The position numbers and the translations under genes are program-made. From Sipunculus nudus (Eukaryota > Annelida > Sipuncula > Golfingiida > Sipunculidae): a DNA stretch of 64,000 bases. Below, piece by piece: positions 41,101-54,921 of the stretch; position 1 is the stretch's first letter, and every line of letters starts with the position of its first letter. The stretch covers positions 84,964,142 to 85,028,141 of the forward strand of contig CM049306.1 in assembly GCA_026874595.1 (NCBI GenBank). Direction: 5' to 3'. Below the pieces are notes generated by a model, which was not told the DNA's origin, ran no database searches, and worked only from the letters and a program-made list of their open reading frames with translations.

Positions 41101-44100
41101 TGGAACCTGGAAGAAAAGGTCAGTAACTGTCACTGGCCTTGTTTTCTTGTAATGTGGAGAATTCACAGGAGTATACAGACAGGACCTTCCGTCTGGAATT
41201 TCTGATGACACTTGTGCATATCAAAAAGGGCTTTCCTATTTTGGATTATCCCTAGCTCATGTTTGTAATATTTTCATCTCCTGGGTAAACTTGTTGTGTT
41301 CAAGGTGTTCAAGCTTCTATTGAGCTATGCTTATGTTGAATGGGGATACCACCTACAAAATTTGGCATTGATTAAATTTCTTATGTAAATGTTTTCCTGG
41401 TCAGCTGAGTGTCATGACCCCTGGGTCACCTGTTCAGTGTCACCGTTAATGGTTTTGAGCATATGAATTAAAAAAAAGTCAATCAACTTGTACGATACTC
41501 CATTCCAGAACACTTCATTAAAGGTTTCTTTAACAAATGTATTTCTTTATTTATAATAACACCAAAGAACAGTTGTGAATTCCTGTGCATGCTATTAGTT
41601 CTTGTACCTGGCTGTAGTGAAGGTGTTTCTTCTTCATGGTAAGTTTTCCATCTACATCTTTACATATTTTTGACAGAGATAATGCTGTCCTACTCTGTGC
41701 AATTATTTTTCCCCTCTCTGTCAAATATGTTTGAAGCTATTTTACAGACTTATTACTAAATATGGTATCCATACTTATATGTTCCAACTGACAATGTTCA
41801 TGCCGACCTCTATGCACAGTACGTACTATAGTTGGCTTCATATTTGCAAGGCTGAATTAAATTTCGCGATTTCTATATTTTGAATGTTTTGCGAGGGTTT
41901 CATTTTCGCGATTGCACCAGAATCTATGAAATCGATATACATTAATATTTACATTTATAATAGAATAAAAATAAATCCCATAATATCTCACTCATTACCG
42001 TTATAGTCATTGTATTATAACCTGTTTCATAATTGATGTTTTGACATTTATCATTAAGTGTTTGCATGAGAAGGTGACGATATCATCCACAGAGTATGTT
42101 GTTGATTTACAAACCATGTTTTCAGAGGTGTGAAAACTAATTCATTGGTGCAGAACCTGCAGATGCATCATATCCTCTTGCTCATCCTCAATAAAAGGGC
42201 AGCTTAATCCCGATGGTTTCATATTCGCAATTATATCCCATTCGCAAAAATAAAACCCTCACGAACAAAAAGGCAACCACAGTACACACAGCTGTGCCCT
42301 AGTCAAGCAGGGCTGTGTTTAGGCCCACCCCAGTGCCTGGCAGCTGGCCAGCAGCTTAGCCAAATTTAGCCTTTGAAAGAGTATGGAGGAAAATATAGAG
42401 ATATTTGGAAATTGTATAGATGAAAGTAATAACTTGTAATCACCAAATGAATAATTTCCCTACATGAAAAATGTCTTATCCCCAAAAAGTGAGGGTGAAT
42501 ATGTACTTTTCTATTTCTCAGTATTGCTCCTTTCTTGTAGGTTTCTCATTTAGAGTCCACAAATGGAGCTATGGCTGACGACATACTGAAGAAGACGGCA
42601 ATCATTGAACATTACGCCATGGTCAGCAGAACAGGTAAGGTTGAACTGAACAGTCACCACAGATGCAATATCAGGCACAGTCACACAAACCACTGAGTCC
42701 ACTCAGCTGTTGTAGTGAAATTGAAATTCATATGGCACATTTTGAAACTGTTAGACCTAGGAATCCAACATGTGACATACAATTAGATGTCCCTAGGTTC
42801 TTTTACCAAACCTGAAACTTGGTCACTGCGACTTCTTCTCTTTAAGAAATTAAGGAACCCCCCCCCCCCCCCCCAGCAGGATGCATTAACTAGATGAATG
42901 TCATGGTTTTCTATTTAATTCAATCTTATTCTAGACTTTTGGTAAATTTTAAGCTCAGCTGACTAATTCTACAGCATTCACCCTTTGTCTGGCATCGGGC
43001 CGGCCGTCCGTCCCTCCGTTAACAGGGCACAAATCATAAACATTAGGCATGAAACTTCTAACTGTAATTCCAGAGAGGTACTAGGCACATCTCCTTGTAA
43101 ACCTGAAATTAGGTCATGGTGACCTATATTTTGTGACCTACGGGCCAAAAACATGATTTTGAGCACCCAGACAGTCAGATGGGGCACAAATTGTATCCAT
43201 AAGGCCTTGAATCTTCGAAAATAATATTTAGGGAGGTCCTAGGCAAATGTCCTTGGAAACCTGAAATTAGGTCACTGTGACCTATTTTCCGTGACCTATA
43301 GGCAGATCTCCTTGGAAACCTGAAATTAGGTCATGTTGACTTATATTTTGTGACCTAGGGGCCAAATACATGATTTTGAGCACCCTGCATATCAGATTGG
43401 CACAAATGGTATATGTTAGGCCTAGAATCTTCTAACGCAACAACCTGGTAGGATCTAAGCAAATCTCCCTGGAAACTTGAAATTAGGTCACCATGACCTG
43501 TATTTTGCGACCTATAGGAAAAGATGTCTTTTAAGCATCCAGACAGTCAGTCAGGGCACACATTGTATCTGTTAGGCCTAGAATCTTCTAATGTAACATT
43601 CATTCTAAGACGTCCTTGGCAAATGTCCTTGGAAACCTGAAATTAGGTCACCATGACCTATATTTTGCAACCTATCAGAAAAAATGTCATTAGATACCTG
43701 GACAGTCAGATTGGGCACAAATAGTATCCATAAGGCTCAGAATCTTCTAACATGAAATTCAGGGAGGTCCGCATCAAATGACCTTGGAAACCTGAAATAA
43801 GGTCATAGTGACCTATATTTTGTGACCTATGGGCTGAAAAATGGTTTTGAGTGCCAAGACAGACAAGGCACAAATTGTATCCATTAGTCCTAGAATCTTC
43901 TAACAGAATATCCTGGGAGGTTCTAGTTAAATCTCCTTGGAAACCTTAAATTAGGTTATGTTGACCTATATTTTGTGACCTACAGGCCAAAAACAGAGTT
44001 TTGAGCACCCAGAAAGTTAGATAGGGCAGACATTGTATATGTTAGGCCTAGAATCTGCTAATGTAACAATTTGAGGCGTACCTTTGCAAATGTCCTTGGA

Positions 44101-47100
44101 AAACTGAAAATAGGTCACCATGACCAGTATTTGCTTCCTTTAGGAAAAGATGTCATATAAGCACCCAGACTGTCAGACAAGCACAAATTGTATCCATCAG
44201 GCCTAAAATCTTCTTACGCAACATCCTGGGGGGGTTTTAGGCAAATCTCCTTGGAAACTTGAATTTAGGTCATGGTCACCTATATTCTGCAAGCTACTGG
44301 CCATAACCATGATTTTGAGCAGTCAGACAGGGCACACAAATTTTATCCATTAGCCCTTGACTCTTCTTACATGACATTCAGGGAAATCCTTGGCAATTCT
44401 CTTTAGAAACTTGAAATTAGGGGTCATGGTGACCTATGTTCTGCAAGCTGTGGACCAGAAACATGATTTTGAGCACCCAGGCAGACAGGGTACAAATTTT
44501 GTCCATTTTCCTTGGAACCCTCTATTGTGAAATCAAGGGGGGTCCTGAGCAGGTCTCCTATGAATCCTGAAATTTTTATTTTCTGTCCATTTTTCAACAC
44601 AGTAACATTAGCCATAAGCTATTCTCACAGACAATATATAACATTTATAAAAGAAATGAGCACCCATTCAAAATTAGCTCAGCATCATGGCCCATGGGCC
44701 ACTTGTTTGTTTTGTATTACAAGGGTTAATGATTAAAGTCAGGGATAGAAATGGCCACAATTATAGTAATGTACAGCTCGGTTTGAAACTTATTACGTTG
44801 CTCATTATGTACAATAAACATCTGAAACTTCTTTTAAAATCTCTTTCTACGTTCGTAATGGAAACAATAAGGGTGCTTTTCCATGTGCGCGGCAGAAACT
44901 GCGTTTTGTATGCGTTTTCCGCGCAGCAATCGCATGCCTTCCTGACACAGCTGAATGGACTTAAACATAGGAGTACGGGCAAACCCCTCATGTGACGTCA
45001 TTAAGGCGGAATTCCCCTGCGTTTACCGTGCGGCAAACGCAGAAATCCAGCATTGCTGGATTAAAAAACTGACGTGTGCGTTTGCCGCGCGGCAAACGCT
45101 CCCAAAACGCGTACATGGAAAAGCACCCGAACTGTCTGTCATTGCCAAACTCAAAACCAAGGTTAGGATCAGTTTGAGACGCTGCATGTTGATCCATTTA
45201 TACAAGACATTAAATTAATTAAAGTCAGAAACGTCGCTTGAATTACACCTTAAATTTCCTGTTGCGCCATTATTGGGACTTAAATGTAAAGAAGCAGTGG
45301 TAAACATATTTATTTAAAAGCAGCAGTACCTGGAATCTGAAAAGAAATGTGTCAGAGACACCTGGCGGCCAACCCATTCTTGCAGGATTTGAGACGCATG
45401 ACTTGGTGTTGTATTTCACGAGACACAAACTGCTGATGGGGCGCTGTGTGTGGTGACATCTCGTGGCACATGTGGTAACGATTACCAAGTCGGCAGCATA
45501 AGATAAAACCTGCAGCAAGAGAGTAGCCCAATGTCGTAATGACGGAACACGATCTTGAATGCAAACAGCAACACCCGAGAAACTCACGTCAGGTTGGCGC
45601 CGCGATGTGCAAGACATAAGGATGGCGATGAAAAATAATTGACCTATCCACCACAGCCCAAATGCTCCGCCCTTTTAACTTATTATTATAATGAGCCCCC
45701 AAAACGCTCCTACACATATGGACTTCCATGCTCATGGTTGTTAGAGCTGATTATAACATAATAATGATGTCACAAAGGGCGATGGCACGTGACGTCGTAT
45801 TGACTGACGTCATTAACTGGTATCACCTGACCATTGTTTACTATATTGCAGTCGTATATGAACTGTGTTGCAATATATATTGGATTATTTGTCCCATACG
45901 AATTATGTGCCAGGTAAGACTCGGTAGTCAGAGGAATGGCTCCCGCAACCTATAGCCTAGAACTTTTTATACTGTCTCCTTTGTATAATAAAATATCCCA
46001 GAAAACATGACAACATGGGTACTGGTAGTATTTACAGACTACACGTGTTCTGTTTGACAGAGCTCTGTCAAATTATGCAAAATTTTGTTTTTGACAGATG
46101 ATTGACGCTTTACAATGTTTAGGTCACCTGATTGGTTGCTCCTTAGTCCCATGCTTATATTTTTTCATTGAATGAATATGCGATTAAAGTCGCATAGAGT
46201 TCATTGATAGGTCAATTGAAATATATACGATCACAACTGAAGGGCTTTAAATTTTTTTTTCATGGCCATTTTCAACATATAAAGGCCTGTGTACGTGACG
46301 GTTAGGCACTTGCGGCTGCCACAAGTCAATCTTCAACTCAGGTTGCGTTGATGGATAAAAGCTTGCGTTGCGCAAGCGTTTGTATTATAATTTCGACCCC
46401 TGAAAGTGCACATTTAATTGTCCACAATTGATGTATTGCTATAAAAGTGTTTATGTTCATAAAATGAGGAATCACTTACTTCAGAAGAGTGAAAACTTTG
46501 TGTTCATTTTTAATATGTGTGCAATTGAATATTAATTTCAGTAATAAATTAAAGTTGAGACAGAAATTGGCATTTTGATATTGTTTCTCCCTCCACCAAC
46601 TGTGTGTACGACTGATTTGAAAAGGGAATTTTTAAGGTTTATTAGAAACTATTAATTTACAGAACTTTTAACCAATATAATATCTCACCTTTGTTTGGTA
46701 CCTGGCAAAACCATGCATATTTAATTAGGTCAGAGGTTACCAGACTTATGTGGTACCATGATGACTTACCAAAAGGAGAGTTTCTCTTCTTAATTAAATT
46801 TTCAGCAAAATCCACACATATTTAATGGGGTCAGAGGTCATAAGACATACCACATGTGTATTATGCACTCTTGCTGTGCTGTTGTTAACCTATATTCAAC
46901 AATAAAATGAATGGCCTAACAGTAGGCCTACACTGTAATCATTGGCCATTTCATCTCATTTTCACCCTTATGCCTGCACAGGTATTTTATTCAATATTGT
47001 TCACAATGGTTGAGACTAATTAGGCTTCAAATCCATTGGCATGAATTTGGATGAAAAATCACTCAAATGATATTTTACTTATGTTAAACCCATATGTCCA

Positions 47101-50100
47101 TCAGCGTAAAGGCACATGTATATGCAGGAGTGATTTTCATGCATAGGGTCTGAGAGATACCCAGCAATATGTCATCAGTTCAGTGTCCTTTTTCGAAGGC
47201 CCCTAAATACACTGAATCACTGTACATACATGCACCCATGGGTTTAAACTTTAGAAATTTTTGTTAATCTGTAAGAGCTCCTTCCAAATTAGGTTGCATA
47301 ACTTTGCATAACCAATCTAATTGTTCTCTCAGTTTGAAAATGTAATAAAACAATGGAATATCTGTATTGTCTAAAGCTGAAAATTAATTCAGTGTCATTA
47401 GCTGACAGCCAAGCAAATTCCTTGTGGACCTGAAAAAAAAAACAATTAGCTGTATTGGGTCATTTTCACACAATAGACTTTTCTGATTATTTATAGCATG
47501 ACTACTGACACAGTGATCTAATTCTTTTCATCTTTACACTCCTCATATATATGTGTAATTGTCCCCTGCTTCCTTAGAAGGAACGAGGGACATTGACTTG
47601 GTTTTGTCTGTCTGTCCTTCTGTCTGTTTGTCTGTCTGTCCATCAGGTTTTCGTTTCCGTGTGATAATTTTCCTAAATTTTATCCAATAACATTCAGATA
47701 TGGGTCAGTGATTGCTCTCATGCTTACCTTGGTTGGGATTGGTTTTGGAGTGTCTGTCTCCAAGGTAATAATACAATATGATATTTCATTTTTAGCTCAG
47801 CTGACTATAAGTCATCTGAGCTATAGTCATGGTCCATTGTCCGTCGTCCGTCCGTCTGTCTGTCCGTCCGTCCGTCTGTCCGTCTGGATGTCCGTCCGTA
47901 AGACTGGCACATTTCGACACCATTGGACCTACAAATCTGAATTTCGGCATACAGTTAGATGTCCCCATAATCTCCTACCATGCCAAAAATTGGGTCAATA
48001 GGACTTCGTTCCTTTAAGATATTAAGGAAAAACCTCAATTTTTTATTAGAAATCTATTTTCACTCTTAAGGACTGCCTAATATCAAAACCACTCATCTGG
48101 TTTTCTTCATATTTACGATAAATATTCCTCTATATAGTTCCTATGTACATGCCAGATATTAAGTCAGTATTATATAATTTAAAAAAGTTATGGGCCCAAA
48201 CATAATGGACTTTGTAAAAAAATCAGGAAGATATTTGGTCACTTAAGACCAAAAGTGTTAAAGGTAGGGACTTTTTTTTCAGTAATACAACTTTAATTAA
48301 TAAAAATTTAATTGTATACCAAAAATTAGATCAAAATTTGTTAAATTTTTTTAAATATTGGCAAAAATATAAAATTGGTACCTTAAATTTTTCCCAACTT
48401 TGGCCATGGCACGTTTTTTTCCTGTAAGTACTGTGGGTTTAATTTTCACACCATGTATACATAAGGATTTAATCTGTAAAAATCTGAAATTTGAAAATAA
48501 AAGCTGCAAAATTAGGCTAGTTATTTAATTTTTTTGGAGGCTCTTGTTGTATTCCCTTACATTGTCAGGCAGTCCACTTTGATGACTGTAGGTCATTCAG
48601 TGCACATCTCTATGCTCCCCAGGCTGTTGACATAATTTTGGATGTCCCCAAAATCTCCTACCATACCGAAAATTGGGTCATTAGGACTTTGTTCCTTCGA
48701 GATATTAAGGAAAAAAACTCTGTTTTCCATAAAAAAAGCCATTGTTACACTTCAAGGCTGCCTAATATCAAAACCACTGATCTGTTTTTGATCGTATTTA
48801 GTAATCACATTCTTTTATACATTTTCTATGAACATACCAAAAATTAGGTCAGTATTAGGTATTATTTTGAAGTTATGGGCCAAAACATAATGCAATTTTT
48901 AAAAAAATCAGGAAATATATTAACTCACCTAACATGAGAATTGCTGAACCTAGAGACTTTTTTTCAGGAATATAACTTTATTTAATCAAGATTCAATTGT
49001 TTACCCAAAATTAGATCTGAATTTTGCAAATTTTTCAAGTTATTAGCATAAATAAAAAATCAATACCTTAAATTTTGTCCAACTTTGGCACTGTTGATTT
49101 AATTTTCCCAGCATATATGCATAAGGATTTAATCTTTTAAAATCTGAACATTCAAAAGAAATTGATTGGAATGAATAGCTTTTATTCATGTTTTCATACA
49201 ACATGTCAAGTGTTGTTTACATCTAGCCCACCTAGTAGTACAGCCTTCACTTGCATTATGTAACCCACCCCAGGCAGCTTACCTTGGCCCAGCTTGGCCA
49301 CTACTAGCAGGCTTCCCCTTTGCCCTGCACTTATCCCCCCCCCCCCCAGCTGGTGCATAAACTAGATGAATGTTATAATTTTTCTGTATTTTATTTTATT
49401 CTTGGACATGCTACATTTTAGATTTTGTATTGTACCACCAGGGTTACAATGATTAAAGTGTACATTTAATTGTGTCCACAAAGTGGTGTATTGCTGTGAA
49501 AGTGTGGATTTTCATTAGATAAGTAATTCCTTACTTCAGAAGAGTAAAAACTTCACCAGGTGTGAAATTGACTATTAATTCGAGTAATTAATTAAAACTG
49601 GGATAGTAATTAGCACAATGATATTGTTTGTCCCTCATTCAACCAACAGTGTGTATACTTTATTTGAAAAGATGTTTTATTTTATCAAATTTACTTTTAT
49701 TTTATTTTGGTGAATAAAATTAAGCATGTCCTGAAAACTCCAATGTGCAAAACTTTTTAATAGTGATTCAAGGAATATTCTTGTAGATGCCATGTTGTGG
49801 CATTATTTTCTTTTAAAATCAGTTTAAACATTTATGATTTAAAAATAATAAAATATATGTGTATGCATAATATGACCCAATGTTTTTTACTATGTATATA
49901 TAATGATTGCAACTTTTGCAACAATTCTAATATTTTAACTTTTATTTTCAGGTTTTTTAATTAAAAATTTATAAACCTGTAAATAAAAAAAATGATTCAG
50001 ATAAAAACTTCTTAATGGAAAAAGTGGATCTGCTTAAAAAAATAGGATTATATTTAAACTTAAATGCATTATTCTCTTGAAAGTGAAATAAAGGTATTAG

Positions 50101-53100
50101 TCCATTCTGTCCACTTGCCTGTCCAACTATAAATTTTCGTATGCAACACAGTATCTCAAAACTTTTACTGTTTTTCTTCATGACAGTCTTGTCAGAGTAT
50201 TAGTTTGCAATCATATATTTAGAACTTTACTATAACCAAGTAGGAGGGCCCCTTTCCTCTTAGCTTTTCATATTCTTATATAAATGAAAAACATTACAAT
50301 AGAATATTTCTACATCCACCTTCGTGCTGCCCTCACTTTTCCCTTCTCCGAACCCCATCCCAAAGTCAGCCTCAGTAAGCAAGAACAAGATGAATCAGAT
50401 ATATTCATACTTTTATATTTTGTATAACTATTCGTCCATAGGTACCTATGTACATGCCAGAAATTATGTCAATATTGTGTAATATGTAGACATAGTGGGC
50501 ATCACAATAATGTACCTTGTCAAGACTAAAGAGATATTGTGTCATACAGTCACATATTCATAAATCACTTCATCAGCATAGTTAATCATAACATCATATC
50601 TGTCAAATTGAACGCTTGCAGACTACCATACACTTTAGATCCTTCAACAAATAGCCTTATCATCATTCTACTACTGCTTATTACTGCTGTCATTGCATTC
50701 ATATTTGCTCAAATATATCACAATTTTCAACCCCTCCTAAATAAATAAAAAATAAACCACTTTATTTGACTCTATTAATCCATCAGTCAGGTAATTTCAT
50801 TTATCATTTACTCACATATTACATTACATTCCTTTATAATAGCCTAACATGTACATGATATTCATAAGCTTTATCGACTCGATATAGTATCACAGTGGAG
50901 AAACATTTATAGTCCAATCCCGATCAGCTGAGCGCCGTGACCCATGGGTCCCTTGTTAGCTCAGCTGACTATAAGTCATCTGAGCTATAGTCATGGTCCT
51001 TTGTTTGTCCTCCGTCCGTCATGCTGGCCGTCTTAGCATGAGAATTTCTGAAGCTAGAGACTTTTTCAGGGGTATAACTTTATTTAATCAAGATTCAATT
51101 GTTTACCCCAAATTAGACCTGAATTTTGCAAATTTTTCAAGTTATTAGCATAATTAAAAAAGCAATACCTTAAATTTTGTCTAACTTTGGCAACGGCACA
51201 TTTTTTCCCTGAAAGCACTGTTGATTTAATTTTCACAGCATATATACATAATGTTTAATTTGTAATTTGTACAAAACTTTGTTGATATGAGAAGTTGATT
51301 AACTTTTGGGGTCAATCTGTGCATATTCAGTAGGTCATTTGCATAATTCTGTAAATCAGCCATGTGTAAATTTGTCAATTTTATCAAATTCTCAAGTCTG
51401 TCCATTACATGTTTGAACATGTAACACTTTTTCATGGAGGACATGATTCTCATGCTTACTGATGCACCCATTTGCATATTTATGTTTAGCATGGTCTGTC
51501 ATGTCGTTTCCAATCTTCCTAGAACCAAGAGGCCTCTACTTTTTAGCTGGTGGCAGGGGAGGCTTGAATTTGCTTGCAAGTTCAGCTATATCTAGTTTAT
51601 ATTTTTTTCATACTTTTTTCAGACAATTTTAATCCTTTTTTAGCTCAGCTGACTTTCAGTCAAGCTGAGCTATAGCGATCACTCTTTGTCCGTCGTCCGT
51701 CTGTCCGTCTGTCTGTCAGTCTGTCCGTCCTTCTGTCCGTTAACCTGGCACAAATCGTAACCGCTGGACTTAGAATCTTGTAACTTTACATTCTGAGAGG
51801 TCAATGAAAAATCTCCTTGGAAACCAGAAATTAGGTCTCTGTTACCCATATCCTACGAGCTATGGGGCCCCAAAGTACCCCCCAGAAAAGTCAAAAATTT
51901 AATACAAAAACTTCAATATCTCATTGACTACTTGACTGATGGTCATGATTTTTGGCATACATATTGATCATGAGATGCTCCATCAGTTCTTGAGGACTGG
52001 TGGCGCCACCTGTATTTTTCGATTTTTTACGAATTTTTTTCTCTTTTTTTGATACCTTTAAAAATGTGAACATCTGTTAACAAGGCACAAATCGTAACGA
52101 CTGGACCTAGAATCTTCATTCTCGACACACTGAGAGACCTATGAAAAGTCTCCATGGAAACCAGAAATTAGGTCTCTGTTACCCATATCCTTCCAGCTAT
52201 GGGGCCCCAAAGTACCCCCCAGAGTAGTCAAAAATATCATACAAAATCTTCAATATCTCAATAACTACAACACTGATGGTCATGATTTTTGGCATACATA
52301 TTGATCATGAGCTGTTCCATCAGTTTTTGCAGACTGGGTGCGCCACCTTTATTTTTTCAAATTTTTACGAATTTTTTTTTCTCTTTTTTTGAGACCTTTA
52401 AAGATGTGGTTATCTGTCAACAGGGTACAAATTGCAACAACTGGACCTAGAAACTTCATTCTTGTCATGCAAGGAGGCCCATGAAGAGTGCCTGTGGAAA
52501 CTTGAAATTAGGTCTCTGTTACCCATATCCTTCAAGCTATAGGACTCTGAAGTATCCATCAGAATAATGGACAATTTGATACAAAAGCTGAAGTATCTGA
52601 ACAACTAATGCAGAGATCACCATGATTCTTTGCATGGATATTGACCATTAGGTGTTTTTATTAGTTTCTGCAGACTGTTGGAGCCACCTGTATTTTTGTA
52701 TCCTCCAAAACGAAGTTTTGCAGATACTATGTTTTTGACCGGCTTCCTCCGCCCCCACCACGTTTGTTTCCAGAGAGCTCCTCTGAGAAAAATGGACCGA
52801 TTTTTCCGAAACTTACACCAATTATCTAGTCACATGTTAACTAGTGCCTAACCAATTTGTGTTGACCTCTGACCTTTCCCCTCTATTCAGCGTCCATTTG
52901 TGCGCCTGTTTCCACACATAAACCCTCATATCTCGGGAACCGATTGACCAATCAGGAAATAAAATTTATACAAATGTAGCCCTTGGATTGCTTTATAACA
53001 TACACAAAAATGGTGGCGCCACCTGTAACCATGTTTGCACAGTGTCCATCTGTTCATCTGCCTTGGGTCAAAATCACTCATATCTCTGCAGTGAATTGAC

Positions 53101-54273
53101 TAATTCACCTGAAATTCGGCATTCATATACATCCAGGATAGCTTTCTTGATTTTATGACAGATGGCACCACCTACATTCAAGTTCAAGCTGATCACATCC
53201 AAGCTTTTATCTTAAACCAAAATTTTGCATGTGTATAGATATCACATAGCTCTTTATCATACGCAAAACTGGTGGTGCCACCTGCAACCATTTTTGCACA
53301 GCATCTGTCTGTTTGTCTGCCGTTGGCTAAAATCACTCATATACATGTACTGGTTTGACTTTTCTGCCTTAAATTTTGCATATGTATACAACTTGGACAC
53401 CTTTCTCGATTTGTGGTAGGTGGCACAACCTACATACACATTTAGGCTGCAGACATCCATGCTAATATGCAACATACCTCACTCTATTTCCCCTTGCCAC
53501 TCAATCCATGCCTCACTTCACCCGTTCCACTCTGATTTTGGCGGATACACGTGGTCACTTGTCGGCTACCTGTATTCTAGTTTTTAAAGTTTACACATTT
53601 TTTCTCTATTTTTGAGATATATAAATAAAGACTAAATCTTGGCCTGTTGGTTAATCTGTTTGATGCTTCAGTAGAATGGGTATATACTACCATTCTGATG
53701 ATAAAATTTCCTTTAGCAAATCTCTTCCATGTCAGCTGAGCGACATGACCCATGGGTCACTTGTTCTTGTAAGAGTTTATACATTATTCAATTAAACCCA
53801 GAGTGGCAGTACTGTTTTCAACAAGCTGAGTTATCAGAAAGGTGTGCCCTGATATGCCATTAAATATCACAGTATAAAAAGTTATTGCATAAAATGCATA
53901 TAATGTGGGTTACCTTTTTGTTTGTGTGGGTTTCAAATTTGCGAAATTTGTGGAAGGGGAATTATCACAAAAATAATCCTTTTTGAATAAGAGGTCCCCT
54001 CATGAAAGGCCAGTCAAAGGTTAAAAGATTGGTATTTGATATAAATACTGATAGATGATGTATTGTTAAAGATTGCTATTATAAACAACACCGCACCTTC
54101 CAAAGTTATCTGCCATCCATGAAAATAATTTGAACTCATTCAGTGTTCCACTGGGGTTCCTGTCCAGTTATTAAGATTTTGTTTACATACTATTTGATAA
54201 TGTTAAATGGAACCCTCACAAATCAATGAAAAAGTGAAAATCACAAAATTTTAACTCCTTGAATACGAAGTCA

Positions 54274-54324
<51 letters not shown>

Positions 54325-54857
54325 AAATATATATATATAAATGTATACTATTTGTTCAGGAGGGTTTCAAATTTGCAATATTTGTAAAAGAGAAATTATC
54401 ACAAAAACAAAACCTTCATGAATAAGTCTTCAAGTTGGTCAATCAAATGTTCAAACAATAATATTATATGTCTTACAAGTATTAATAATAGATCTTGTAT
54501 ATCACCTGTAAAACAAAGACAGCATAAAATTATATCAGATCTTTCAAATAATATATTCTGTAAATAATTTCCACTCATTCAGTATTCCCTTGGATCCCCA
54601 TCTAAATGTTGCAATTTTGCCAACATTTTATTGATATGATTAATATGGTTAGATTGCAAAAATGATTCCCACCCAAAATTATAAAAATGAACAGTGCGAA
54701 ATTTTAAAGGTTCAACCAGTCACAGTACAGTAAAACCTGTCTATTCTGGACAGTCAAGGGACTGACATATTTTGTCTTTAATAAACAGGTGTCCTTATTA
54801 GGCAGGTTTGCAATTAAATATCATGGAGAAAATATACATTTAAGAAAAGGTTATTAT

Positions 54858-54921
<64 letters not shown>

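Noticed and set aside
44955-45218. Overlapping frames of 60-90 codons on both strands
   Set aside because: They lie on the GC-rich inverted repeats of the 258-bp MITE, which has no stops on either strand because of its composition.
47708-48017. Frames rich in Ser-Val-Arg-Pro
   Set aside because: Translation of the (GTCC/GTCT) tract at the start of a family-A element.
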